A DNA stretch of 64,000 bases, taken from contig NZ_JAZHRR010000001.1 of NCBI RefSeq assembly GCF_036924515.1, positions 7,287,001 through 7,351,000 on the forward strand, given 5' to 3'. Positions 54,977-63,529 of this stretch are shown here, piece by piece; positions within the stretch are counted from its first letter, which is position 1, and each line of letters begins with the position of its first letter. Origin of the DNA: Bradyrhizobium sp. AZCC 1610. GTDB lineage: Bacteria; Pseudomonadota; Alphaproteobacteria; Rhizobiales; Xanthobacteraceae. A program made the position numbers and the translations under genes. The notes beneath the pieces were generated by a model, which worked only from the letters and a program-made list of their open reading frames with translations, was not told the DNA's origin and did no database searches.

Positions 54977-56179
54977 TCAAGATCCTGGGCCCCGCGCGTA
55001 CAGGCCAAGAGCGAGCAGGGAAAACGCGCTCATCACGACGCCCAGCGCCAACATTGCTTCATGTGACACTGTGGCAGCAAGCCATACGCCGATCGCGGCG
55101 ATCATCATCTGCAAGAAACCCAGCAGCGCCGAGGCGGCGCCGGCCTTCTCTCCGAATGGAGAAAGCGCCCGCGCAGTGGCCAGTGGAATGACAACACCCA
55201 CGCCGAGAAGAAAAACGCACATCGCGCCCAGAAAAGGCAGGAAAGTCGGGCTGATCATCGAGATGAGCAGGATCGCAAGGTTGCTGGCGGCCGTCGCGCA
55301 CAAGCCGGCCCGGATCGGGCCATCGAGCCCGTAGCGTGCTGTCAATCTTGTTGCAAGCATACCCCCGGCGGATACGATGAAGACGGTGCCGACGAAAAAG
55401 AGGCCTAGCTGGATCGGCGTGAAGTGCAGCGCTTCGATGAATAGGCGCGGTGCAGCGGAAAACATTGAGAACATGCAACCTATGATGAGGCTCGAGGTGG
55501 TCGCGGGGATAGCGAAGCGACGGTCGCCAATCAAGCCGGCATAGGTCCTGCCGATGGCAACTGGGTTGAGCGGCGTGCGGATCGAATTGTGGGTTTCTCC
55601 GAGAACGATGCCGTAGGCAACGGCGCTGACGGCAGCAAAGGCCGCGACCAGCGCGAATTCGGCGCGCCAGCCCAGACTGTGGTCGACTGCGCCGCCAAGC
55701 AGTGGCGAGAACCCGGCAGCAGCGGACATCACGATCATGATGAGCGCCATCGCGCGGGCCAGCGCTGCGCCGCTAAACATGTCGCGGGCGATGGCGCGAG
55801 CCAGCACTGCCGTCGCGCAAGCGCCAGTTGCCTGCACGACGCGGCCGACAAGGAGACTAGGCAGGTCGGTTGCCAGACCGCACCAGACGCTGCCCGCGAA
55901 GAACACGGCAAATCCGATCAGGACCGGCCAACGTCTTCCGTAGCGATCCGAAAGCGGTCCGACCAGGAGCTGGCCCAATCCGAACACCGCAAGAAAGACG
56001 GTGATGGCGGACGTGACCGCCGCACTCGTGACATTCAATGAGATCGCAATGTGCGGCAGAGACGGCAACAAGATGTTGGTCGCCAGCGTTCCCAACGCGG
56101 TTAGGACGGAAAGGACGGCGATGGGCAGGGCGCTGGAGGTGGGAATGTCCCGCGGCGCGGTGTTGATCAGGTCAGCCAT
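54977..56179 (-). CDS. MFS drug exporter, Bcr/CflA family
   Basis: 400 residues, twelve predicted helices. LVGPLSDRYGRRWPVLIG is the MFS motif A, and the N-terminal LATNILLPSLPHIA and RVVQATGACATAVLARAIARD match the Bcr/CflA (DHA1) exporters that expel bicyclomycin, sulfonamides or other drugs, sometimes cysteine. The sequence is visibly less GC-rich than its neighbours, consistent with a foreign source. Upstream, a 19-bp inverted repeat pair (56218-56304) separates it from the methyltransferase gene. Confidence 0.9.
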   Translation of the reverse strand: MADLINTAPRDIPTSSALPIAVLSVLTALGTLATNILLPSLPHIAISLNVTSAAVTSAITVFLAVFGLGQLLVGPLSDRYGRRWPVLIGFAVFFAGSVWCGLATDLPSLLVGRVVQATGACATAVLARAIARDMFSGAALARAMALIMIVMSAAAGFSPLLGGAVDHSLGWRAEFALVAAFAAVSAVAYGIVLGETHNSIRTPLNPVAIGRTYAGLIGDRRFAIPATTSSLIIGCMFSMFSAAPRLFIEALHFTPIQLGLFFVGTVFIVSAGGMLATRLTARYGLDGPIRAGLCATAASNLAILLISMISPTFLPFLGAMCVFLLGVGVVIPLATARALSPFGEKAGAASALLGFLQMMIAAIGVWLAATVSHEAMLALGVVMSAFSLLALGLYARGPGS

Positions 56180-56217
56180 GGGATCCTTCGCGTGTTAGGT
56201 TGACAGGTAGATTAAGG

Positions 56218-56304
56218 ATTACGGTGACAGTGCACTTAACTGTCGTTGTGACTATCGTTCGTCCCGTGAAGAGGGTGGCATATTGAGTGCACTGTCACCG
56301 TAAT
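56218..56304. repeat. Inverted pair of ATTACGGTGACAGTGCAC repeats
   Basis: ATTACGGTGACAGTGCACT at 56218-56236 and its exact complement at 56286-56304, 49 bases apart. A third copy (18 bases) is at 60300-60317. I recall this sequence as a repeat near REP-associated (Y1) transposases in several Proteobacteria; no transposase gene is here. Confidence 0.8.
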
Positions 56305-56316
56305 CGTCCGTAATCG

Positions 56317-57180
56317 TCAGCTTGCCGGTTTGCGCGCCGTGACGATCCACGTCGCGCTGTCGAGCATCACCGACCGCTCGCCGGGGCGGCCCGCGAAGGC
56401 GGCACGAACCGCGGCCGAGGCGCGGGCGCGGATGTCGTCGGGCTGATCAGCGAGCACGCGCGACAGCGGGCCGACCTCGACCGTCATCTTCACCGCGTCG
56501 TCGATCGCCGCGTCCCGCGTCGCGCCCTCGCCAAACGGGAGGGAAGCATCGAAGGGCGCGATAGCGATATCAATGAAGCCGGCCGCCGTCAGGATGCGAG
56601 CCACCCGCCCCCGGTCGCCGAACGAGAATGGACCGGGCGCTTCGGGATCGGGCGGCGCCGTCGGCGGGACGATGCCCATGATCGCGCCCATCGGCAGGCG
56701 CATCCAATCGTTCTCGGCCACGCCGCGCCAGCAGACGAAAGCGACTCGCCCGCCCGGCTTGAGCGCGCGGCGCATATGGGCGAACGCCCCTGTCGGATCG
56801 TCGAAGAACATCACCCCGAAACGCGAGAACAGGAGGTCGAACGCCCCCTCGGGCAGCTCGGCGCTGCTGGCGTCGGCCACCCGGAACAGGACCGGCGTAT
56901 CCTGTGGCGCAAGCGCGCGCGCTCGGTCGATCAGCGGTTCGGATATGTCCACGCCCAGCACTTGGCCCCCCGCGCCGACGCAGGCGGCCAGAGCCAGACT
57001 CGACGCGCCCGCGCCGCAGCCGATGTCCAGCACGCGCTCGCCCGTCCCGGGCGCGGCGGCTTCGATCGCGGCCTGGCCGAATATCGCCAGCCTGGCGTCG
57101 AGCCGGGCCTGGTGGGCTAGCCAGCGCTCCGCGCTTTGGGCATTCCAGTCGGCGACCTGATCCGAATTGTGCTGTGCCAT
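56317..57180 (-). CDS. Class I SAM-dependent methyltransferase
   Basis: 287 residues with motif I RVLDIGCGAGASSLALA, acidic motif II GVDISEPLI, FRVADASSAELPEGAFDLLFSRFGVMFF and ALKPGGRVAFVCWRG. It belongs to the UbiE/COQ5-like broad group; the substrate is unknown. The start MAQHNSD is chosen (AAGGAT 6 bases upstream). It is followed upstream by the SnoaL-like gene on the same strand (44 bases), and then by a membrane methyltransferase, forming a possible small-molecule modification operon. Confidence 0.88.
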   Translation of the reverse strand: MAQHNSDQVADWNAQSAERWLAHQARLDARLAIFGQAAIEAAAPGTGERVLDIGCGAGASSLALAACVGAGGQVLGVDISEPLIDRARALAPQDTPVLFRVADASSAELPEGAFDLLFSRFGVMFFDDPTGAFAHMRRALKPGGRVAFVCWRGVAENDWMRLPMGAIMGIVPPTAPPDPEAPGPFSFGDRGRVARILTAAGFIDIAIAPFDASLPFGEGATRDAAIDDAVKMTVEVGPLSRVLADQPDDIRARASAAVRAAFAGRPGERSVMLDSATWIVTARKPAS

Positions 57181-57224
57181 GACATATCCTTGTTCTGATG
57201 GCGGCATCACACGGATGATCCGCG

Positions 57225-57683
57225 TTAGCTCACGATTGGTCCAGCCGCAGCTTCATCCAAACCGGCACGAGCTTGGATAGCGAGGCTTCGTTCTGCAGCC
57301 TGCGAGTCGAAGTATTCCTCAATCGAATAAACCTTGCCCCATCGCAACTTGAAGACGTGGACGCCCCTGTTCACATACGAGCTTTGGCCGTCAAGTAGGC
57401 TCGCGTTGGCCCGCCACTTGACGAACACTGTGGTATTCCATGGCCAACCCGTCACCTCGACCTGCTCAATATCAATCTGAAGCTTCGGGAAAACACGGCC
57501 CATGCGCTCGAACCACTGCTTCACCGATTGCTTTCCATGTCGCTCACCCCCCAACGCATGATCTCCGGCAACCCAGTGATACGCGTTTGGTGTTAGGCCC
57601 TGCGCAGCATCATCCCAACGCTGGTTGTTGACATGATCGAAGCTCCTGCGGATCTCTTTTTTGACAATTAGACTGTAGACCAT
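57225..57683 (-). CDS. SnoaL/NTF2-like protein
   Basis: 152 residues: SLIVKKEIRRSFDHVNNQRWDDAAQGLTPNAYHWVAGDHALGG and VNRGVHVFKLRWGKVYSIEEYFDSQ are typical of the SnoaL-like fold (polyketide cyclases, isomerases or binding proteins). The start MVYSLIV is chosen; the frame upstream is open but out of family. Base composition here is lower in GC than in its neighbours. Confidence 0.84.
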   Translation of the reverse strand: MVYSLIVKKEIRRSFDHVNNQRWDDAAQGLTPNAYHWVAGDHALGGERHGKQSVKQWFERMGRVFPKLQIDIEQVEVTGWPWNTTVFVKWRANASLLDGQSSYVNRGVHVFKLRWGKVYSIEEYFDSQAAERSLAIQARAGLDEAAAGPIVS

Positions 57684-57827
57684 TGATGCCCCCTGTTGTT
57701 GGATGGCCGACGGCTCTGCAAAACGGATGGATACTTTCCAGAGACTGAAAGCTGCTCCGGGTAACGACGGCGATCTGGTGGGAAAGCTGGCTGACGGGCG
57801 GCCACGCAGACGGCAGCGGCGCAATAG

Positions 57828-58307
57828 TCAGAGCCAGCGGCGAACCTCGGCCTTGTAGCGGCCGTAGTCGTCGCCGAACTTCGCTTCGAGATAGCGCTCC
57901 TCGCGGGCGATCACCTGCGTCTGGATCGCGATCAGCACCAACGGGAGCAAGGCGAAGGCGATCGGCCCGTCGAAGCCGATCGCAAGGCCGGCATAGATAA
58001 GCGCCATGCCGAGATACATGGGATTGCGGGTCCACCGATAGGGACCGGTCGTTGCGATGAGAGTCGTTGGCTGCGACGGCGGAACGTTGGTGCCCAGCCG
58101 CCGGAACAGCCACGCCGCCGCAAGCATCATCGCCGCGCCGGCAACGAACAGCAGCGCGCCCGTCGCAACCAGCAACCACCAGTGGATGCCGAACGAGCGC
58201 AGAATGACGAACCGCTCCGCCGCCAGCCCCAACAGCAGCGCTCCCAGATAGACGAAGGGCGGAGGGAAGCGTACACCCGCGCTGTTCGGTTCGACGCCCA
58301 TGCTCAT
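57828..58307 (-). CDS. Isoprenylcysteine/PE N-methyltransferase-like membrane protein
   Basis: 159 residues, four hydrophobic segments, and the ICMT/PEMT C-terminal pattern GPYRWTRNPMYLGMALIYAGLAIGF...REERYLEAKFGDDYGRYKAEVRRWL. These integral membrane SAM-dependent enzymes methylate lipids, thiols or isoprenoids; the bacterial substrate is not known. It lies 15 bases after the FAD oxidoreductase gene, so the two are co-transcribed. Confidence 0.87.
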   Translation of the reverse strand: MSMGVEPNSAGVRFPPPFVYLGALLLGLAAERFVILRSFGIHWWLLVATGALLFVAGAAMMLAAAWLFRRLGTNVPPSQPTTLIATTGPYRWTRNPMYLGMALIYAGLAIGFDGPIAFALLPLVLIAIQTQVIAREERYLEAKFGDDYGRYKAEVRRWL

Positions 58308-58322
58308 CCTGCATCTGTGCTC

Positions 58323-59219
58323 TCAAACCAGCATCGATTGCTGGGCGAAGATACCCGCCATCGCGCCGTGCGATGATGCCAGGGTGACCGATGGCGGCGT
58401 GAGGGGGTTGGCGAGGTCGCCGGCGGCGTAGATGCCGGGCATGCTGGTTTCGCGGCGCTCGTCGACCTTGAGGATGATGCCGAGGGGTGTATTGACCGTG
58501 GCGAGGCCCAGTGATTCATGCAGGCTTGCGGACGGCTTGTTGCGCGGATGCGCGAACAGGATGTCGACCGCGACATCGGGGCCGGTATCGAGCTTGACGG
58601 TGGCGTTATGGGCCCCGTGTTGGGCGATCCCAGTGATCCGGCCATCGACGACGGGTATGTTGCGTCGCGCCAGATCGGCCCGGATATCGGGCGGAATATC
58701 GTGACCATCGGCGAAGAGCGTCAACCTGTCGGTCCAATCGCGGAACAGCCTGACCTGATTGTGCGACTGCGGGCCGGACCAGACGAGGCCCCAATGCTGG
58801 CCGGCGACTTCAAAGCCGTCGCAATAGGGGCAAGGCACGATGGACGTGCCCCAGCCTTCGGCAAAGCCCGGAACATCAGGCATCTGGTCGGTGATGCCAT
58901 AGCTCAGGATCAGACGACGCGCCCCAAAGCTTTCGCCATCGGAAGTGAGGACGGAGAAATCGTCGATGGCACCGGAGATGCTGTCGGCCCGGGCATTGAC
59001 CAGCCTGATCGTGGGATAGCGCGCCAGCTGCTGGCGCGCCTCGGCCAGGATGTCCAGCGGCGGCTTGTGATCGTGGCCGAGCAGGCCATGCGAGTGGCCG
59101 GCGAAGCGGTTGCGCGGCAGGCCGGTGTCGAGAACGGTGACCTTGCGGCGGGCACGGCCGAGCTGCAGGGCGCCGGCGAGACCGGCAAAGCTGCCGCCGA
59201 TGATGATGACGTCATCCAT
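58323..59219 (-). CDS. Thioredoxin-reductase-like FAD/NAD(P) oxidoreductase
   Basis: 298 residues: VIIIGGSFAGLAGALQLGRARRKVTVLD FAD loop, the redox pair Cys130-Cys133 in VPCPYCDGFE, and PGIYAAGDLANPLTPPSVTLASSHGAMAG at the C-terminus. The length and CxxC fit the TrxB-like low-molecular-weight group, which also includes dithiolpyrrolone oxidases of natural-product pathways. The start is ATG 59217-59219. Divergent from a TetR regulator with a 115-base shared control region. Confidence 0.88.
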   Translation of the reverse strand: MDDVIIIGGSFAGLAGALQLGRARRKVTVLDTGLPRNRFAGHSHGLLGHDHKPPLDILAEARQQLARYPTIRLVNARADSISGAIDDFSVLTSDGESFGARRLILSYGITDQMPDVPGFAEGWGTSIVPCPYCDGFEVAGQHWGLVWSGPQSHNQVRLFRDWTDRLTLFADGHDIPPDIRADLARRNIPVVDGRITGIAQHGAHNATVKLDTGPDVAVDILFAHPRNKPSASLHESLGLATVNTPLGIILKVDERRETSMPGIYAAGDLANPLTPPSVTLASSHGAMAGIFAQQSMLV

Positions 59220-59290
59220 GGTGATGGGCTCCGTTTGGAGGACAGGTTGAAACCTACCCATTGGCTTGCACATTTCAGACACTGCATGGT

Positions 59291-59320
59291 ATCGTAATGC
59301 AAGAATTAGGATACTGTCAA
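59291..59320 (-). promoter_or_regulatory. Promoter and possible TetR site before the FAD oxidoreductase
   Basis: On the minus strand TTGACA (59315-59320), 18 bases, TACGAT (59291-59296). The pair GTATC (59289-59293) and GATAC (59310-59314) forms an inverted repeat across this promoter, a plausible operator for the divergent TetR protein. Confidence 0.5.
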
Positions 59321-59334
59321 GGACTGGAATTGTC

Positions 59335-60018
59335 GTGACCGAAAACAGCCAGCGCCGGCGCGGCCGGCCCGCCAACGAGGCGCTTGGCCAAACGATCGTC
59401 GACGCCGCGCGCGAACTCTTTTTGGAATTGGGTTTTCAAGCGACGACATTGGACAAGGTCGCCCGGCGGGCGAAGATATCCAAGCTCAGCATCTATCGGC
59501 ACTTCGAGAACAAGGAGGCGCTGTTCGGCGCGGCCATCGCGGCCGGCTGCCATCAGTTGTTTGCACCACAGGCCCTTCTTGAAGGCGTCGACGGTTCGGT
59601 CGAAGATCAGCTCATGGCGGTGGGATCATTACTGCTTCGCACGCTGTTGAGACCGGACGTCCGCAGTGTCGAAGCCATGGTCATGGCCGACAAGACGAGT
59701 CAAAACTCGTTAAGCAAGCTCCATTTCGAAGCCGGCCCCGCCCATGTCATCGCCCAAATCGAGGCCCTGTTGCGTCAGTTGCACGCGAAGGCGGTTCTGA
59801 ACGTGCCCGATCCTCTCCGGTCCGCCCGCTTGTTTGCCGCGCTTTTCAAAGGATCCGATCTCCTGATTATCGCACGCTTCGATGAGGCGAGAGCAGAGGA
59901 CGACAACGAAATCGAATCCTATTGCCGGTCGGCCGTCGCCATGTTCATCGCCGCGCACGGTGGCAACGACCACATGGGCGGATATTTGCCTGCCCCAAGG
60001 TCAAAAAACAAAATTTGA
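59335..60018 (+). CDS. TetR-family transcriptional repressor
   Basis: 227 residues: RRRGRPANEALGQTIVDAARELFLELGF then TTLDKVARRAKISKLSIYRHFENKEALF is a complete TetR helix-turn-helix; the C-terminal ligand domain (about 80-215) resembles TetR_C_7/AefR-like proteins. The start GTG 59335 is chosen for family length; a TTG at 59266 in frame is the alternative. It likely represses the divergent oxidoreductase/methyltransferase genes. It is the last intact gene before the right repeat. Confidence 0.88.
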   Translation: MTENSQRRRGRPANEALGQTIVDAARELFLELGFQATTLDKVARRAKISKLSIYRHFENKEALFGAAIAAGCHQLFAPQALLEGVDGSVEDQLMAVGSLLLRTLLRPDVRSVEAMVMADKTSQNSLSKLHFEAGPAHVIAQIEALLRQLHAKAVLNVPDPLRSARLFAALFKGSDLLIIARFDEARAEDDNEIESYCRSAVAMFIAAHGGNDHMGGYLPAPRSKNKI

Positions 60019-60299
60019 ATCGTGCGTGACCGATGTTGTCAAAATAACCGAGACCGGTTTGAAAATCATGGAGGCTGAAGAGCTTTCGATTGGCGACAAG
60101 ATCGCGGAAAAATACGCTCGTTGAACTATCGGTTGCGATACCAGTCCGCACGATGATTCCCGCGCGCCCACCCGCTCTTGTCAGTTGGGAAAATAGCTCC
60201 GCAAATAATGCGTATGTGTTCACGTCGCCGGCGCCACTCAGCGGGAATCGATCTGTCTTGCGTACAAACACGCTGGCAGCTTCGGACGCGCGTTTCGGC

Positions 60300-60317
60300 A
60301 TTACGGTGACAGTGCAC
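60300..60317 (+). repeat. Third copy of ATTACGGTGACAGTGCAC
   Basis: Eighteen-base exact match to the pair at 56218-56304; here single, without the facing arm. Confidence 0.8.
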
Positions 60318-60570
60318 AAAACATCCCATCAAGCGGAAGCGGCGAACCCTCGGCAGCGCATTTCCCCGAATCCAGTCCGCCTTCGCCCTGCGGGCTTCGG
60401 CTTGACAGCCTTCGTTCGCTTCGCTGGGAGTTCGTGGCACGGGCTTGCCCAGCCGGAGCTCGCGAAGCGACGCTAGGATCGAAAAAGACCCCCCTCGGCT
60501 CTTTCGTGCTCAGAATCGGTACGGAAAAAATCCGGGCGGATTTGGCGAATCAAATCAGCGGATTACGAAG

Positions 60571-60629
60571 TCGAGTCACTCTTAAAGGCGGCAATCGAGT
60601 CAGTCTTATAGAGGAATCGAGTCACTCTT
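60571..60629. repeat. Three short direct repeats, TCGAGTCA(C/G)TCTT
   Basis: Copies start at 60571, 60595 and 60617 (steps of 24 and 22 bases, about two helix turns). The middle copy has one change. Too short to be a CRISPR array; might be a protein-binding array. Confidence 0.55.
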
Positions 60630-60826
60630 TCGGTGTCCGCACACTTCTTCTCGTCCATCGCAGACCCCCAGCGGCCAGAGGGTACAATCTGCGGGTCTGC
60701 ACTGGCAACGCCAATCCAAAGGGCGCGGCGGTGATGCGACAGCTTGAAAACGGTACACGATACACGGATCCCTACCGGCCGGCCGAAAATCCTAGCAAAT
60801 TCGGGCTTTCTTGATGGTGGCGATCC

Positions 60827-60861
60827 AGTCCTTTCCTGGGCACCATTTGCCCTTGCCCAAA
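60827..60861 (+). repeat. attR-like direct repeat (35 bp)
   Basis: Exact copy of 51072-51106, including the tRNA-Leu 3' end with CCA, but without any upstream tRNA sequence, so it is not a second tRNA gene. Confidence 0.85.
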
Positions 60862-61130
60862 TCCCCTATTCGCGAGCAGCGACGAGGTCGCCGTTTGGGC
60901 AGCGATCAACTGCGGCGGGTCTTGGTTGCGAATTTCGATTCCAGGCGGCGAAACACCTCAGAGCTCGGCTTCGCGCGACCCGTAATCGCAGCTGCCAGCC
61001 CGCGCGGGATCGAAGCATCCAAGGCAGCCGGCGCACACTCGTCCAGGAACAGGATGTCCGCAAAAGTCGCCGATCGCCTCGACGAGGGTGTCGAAGGGTT
61101 TGGACCTTTCTCAGATGATGAACCCAACCT
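60862..61130. other. Short region after the right repeat
   Basis: A 73-codon minus-strand frame (60906-61127, TTG start) follows the ATP-grasp stop by 3 bases and includes LFLDECAPAALDASIPRGL; it might be a small gene or remnant, but I recognise no family and its start is weak. Confidence 0.35.
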
Positions 61131-62186
61131 TCATCGAGAGTGCGTCAGAGCCCCTTTTGGACGCCGATCCGGGGTGCCCATTCCGCGCCGATTTACATTC
61201 TGTCGCCTCAGGCTGTACGTCAAAACATGCCCCACCAGCTCTTCATATTTGATCCCGTGCAATGCGGCCGAACGGTAGATCGCTGACGCCGGAGCCATGT
61301 TGCAGGCGATATTGACCTCGATGAAGACTGCCCGGCGAGTTTCGGGATCAAAGCGGAAATCGAACCGCCCATAGTCGAACGGAGAGATCTCCGCCGCCAT
61401 CCGAGCTGTAGCCTCCAGGACCTCTTGGGCGCCGGGTCCCTGATAGGGGCCGGATTTGTAGGTATTGTCGAGACCCCGTTTCCCCTCATTGGTCAGCACG
61501 TTGTCGCCCGGGCGCCCGCGCTCCTCGAAGGCAACAAACGAGCCTGTGGGAAAGCCCTCCACAACCGGAACCGTCAGATTGAGGCCCGGCACGAACTCTT
61601 CGGCGATGAACTGGCGCCCTTCATGGCGCGGATCCGCAATCGCTGTGAGCGCGTTCCGCCAGTCGGCGTCATTGTCTACTTTCATGACCGCATCGGAGGC
61701 GATGCCGCCTCTCGGCTTGACGATCCATGAGCCAGGCAGGCTGAAATCTCTGTTCTCAAGGTCGGAGCGGCTTATCACCCTGTGTTTGGCGACCTGGATG
61801 CCGAGTGAAGCAGCCACGTGCTTGGCGAGCACCTTGTCTTCAGACAAGGCCCGCGCTGTCGCCGATGCTCCAAGGCAGGCGACGCCATGATGGGCCGCAA
61901 TCGCGGGCGCGAGGAGTTCGTGCCCGTCGAATATCGCGTGAGAATGGATCGCGTAGAGGAAATCGAAGTCGAGCGGTCTAAACAGCACCTGATGCTCAGC
62001 CGCCGGCGTAACCCTGAAGCCAAGGCCACGGAGAGCCTGGAGCAGCAAGGCATGATAAACGACGTGATAGCCATATTTCGCCCGGCGTTCCGGGCTGGAG
62101 TCGAGAGCATGCTTCGCGAGAAACAGAATATGCGTGCTGGCCCGTTCTTCTCGATTAGGGCTCAGCAGGTAATTCGAGATTTGCAT
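61131..62186 (-). CDS. ATP-grasp ligase of unknown substrate
   Basis: 351 residues of the D-alanine-D-alanine-ligase-like ATP-grasp fold: LGASATARALSEDKVLAKHVAASLGI (lid start), WIVKPRGGIASDAV, QFIAEEFVPGLNLTVPVVEG (ATP pocket), FDFRFDPETRRAVFIEVNIACNMAPAS (metal-binding Glu and Asn). Such enzymes join a carboxylate to an amine or thiol with ATP. The N-terminal ~100 residues fit no named subfamily I know. It has no biosynthetic partner nearby and lies just beyond the island boundary, so the substrate is open. Confidence 0.85.
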   Translation of the reverse strand: MQISNYLLSPNREERASTHILFLAKHALDSSPERRAKYGYHVVYHALLLQALRGLGFRVTPAAEHQVLFRPLDFDFLYAIHSHAIFDGHELLAPAIAAHHGVACLGASATARALSEDKVLAKHVAASLGIQVAKHRVISRSDLENRDFSLPGSWIVKPRGGIASDAVMKVDNDADWRNALTAIADPRHEGRQFIAEEFVPGLNLTVPVVEGFPTGSFVAFEERGRPGDNVLTNEGKRGLDNTYKSGPYQGPGAQEVLEATARMAAEISPFDYGRFDFRFDPETRRAVFIEVNIACNMAPASAIYRSAALHGIKYEELVGHVLTYSLRRQNVNRRGMGTPDRRPKGALTHSR

Positions 62187-62460
62187 TTCGGCCCCCTGCC
62201 TGGTTCGGCCATCAGAAAAGCAATGTGATCATTCATTCCGGGGGCATCGGCTCAGGTAATAGCCGTTTGCAGCCAATTGCCCCTCTCCAATAAAAACAGG
62301 TTACCACCGATAGATGCCTCGCGCCATCCTCCGCTGAAGTGCCATAGCGGTTACTGCGGCATCACATCACATCCGCATACTCTCGGCCTCGAGGCCCGCG
62401 GACGGAGCGACAGGCCGCCGGTTCCGCGTATAAAGCGCGGGCCGCACCCTTCGCCGGGTG

Positions 62461-63354
62461 CTACTTCCACTCAAATCGATCAGCTGACTCCAGCTTGGAC
62501 CGAAACTCTCCGCGCAGGGCCGCCAGGGCCTCCTCCTTGCCCTTCAGATAAGCGTCGAAAAACAACACTGCTCCCTCCTCCACCACGCGCGTGTAACGGG
62601 TCAGCCTCTCAGGACCATGCGCGTGTGGTCCGTGCTCCAGGCCCGAAAATGCGTTATGGCCGGCGCCATCAAGCACCAGCAGGTACTGATGCGAGATCGT
62701 CAGGGTTTCGTAAGGAACGGTTCTTTGTATGGGATCGAACTCCTTGTTGCCGGGCACGGCGTTGCCGTCCGCCGTGCCGGTGATGTGAAAAAGCGGGATC
62801 TCGATATCGCGATAAAGCGAAACCAGGTCGCCTCCCTGAATGGGCACGTTCGGGCTCATCACCAAGCCAGCCTTGATTCTGGGCTCCCTGAACGACCACC
62901 GTCCCCCCGGCCCCATCCTTTGACCTGCGGCAACCATCGTTGAAACGCCGCCATAAGAGTGCCCGGCCATTCCGATCCGGGTCAGATCAAGACGCCCGGC
63001 CAGTGGGCCTTCGCGGTTCATGCGTGCGATCTCGTCCAGCGCGAAAGGTACATCTTGAACCCGCAGCCGCGCCGCCTCGGCATTCCACATGGCTTCCCGA
63101 AGCGCGCGGTAGACCTCGGAGAGGGAAGTCATGCCTTCCCAGACTGAGCTGTCCGTGCCCGGATGCTGCAAGTGCAGCGCCACGTATCCGCTTTCGGCCA
63201 GGCGTCGCCCAAGGTAGGGCATCGACTCGCGCGATCCGCCGACTCCGTGCGAGACGACAATTACCGGGCAGGCCCGTTCGACAGGAGCAGGGGCATAAAT
63301 CCGGTAAGGCACTGTGCGGTCGCGATTTTCGTCGCGCAGCACGCCCTCGGTCAT
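62461..63354 (-). CDS. Dienelactone-hydrolase/PAF-acetylhydrolase-like alpha/beta hydrolase
   Basis: 297 residues: VPYRIYAPAPVERACPVIVVSHGVGGSRES oxyanion segment, the nucleophile elbow GMAGHSYGG, an Asp in HITGTADGN and the catalytic His in LDGAGHNAF. Without a signal peptide it is probably cytoplasmic. The group includes platelet-activating-factor acetylhydrolase-like and chlorophyllase-like esterases. The start is Met at 63354 with AGGA 6 bases upstream; an upstream Met at 63378 is possible. Divergent from the DUF2332 gene. Confidence 0.85.
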   Translation of the reverse strand: MTEGVLRDENRDRTVPYRIYAPAPVERACPVIVVSHGVGGSRESMPYLGRRLAESGYVALHLQHPGTDSSVWEGMTSLSEVYRALREAMWNAEAARLRVQDVPFALDEIARMNREGPLAGRLDLTRIGMAGHSYGGVSTMVAAGQRMGPGGRWSFREPRIKAGLVMSPNVPIQGGDLVSLYRDIEIPLFHITGTADGNAVPGNKEFDPIQRTVPYETLTISHQYLLVLDGAGHNAFSGLEHGPHAHGPERLTRYTRVVEEGAVLFFDAYLKGKEEALAALRGEFRSKLESADRFEWK

Positions 63355-63529
63355 AGTATATCCTGAGGCTCGATCCATGACTTCACTTCGTCCGTCGGTC
63401 AGAGACAAATTCGCCTTTGAAAGAACCCGCCTCACCTGCTTCCTTGACCGGACACGCGGCAAGCTCTACAAAAAAACCAATACTGCGAGCGATTGCCAAG
63501 GCATTTTTGTAGTTTGCGGGATTCGTGCT

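Larger units (their letters stand above)
60019..60826. other. 808-base gene-poor region at the island's right end
   Basis: No convincing gene. It contains the third ATTACGGTGACAGTGCAC copy (60300-60317) and three direct repeats of TCGAGTCA(C/G)TCTT at 60571, 60595 and 60617. The open frames over it have no recognisable product. It may be decayed island DNA. Confidence 0.65.

Noticed and set aside
60571..60629. CRISPR array
   Set aside because: Repeats are only 13 bases, spacers about 10, no cas genes and only three units.
60827..60861. A second tRNA-Leu gene
   Set aside because: Only the 3' end is present, with no anticodon arm or 5' acceptor strand.
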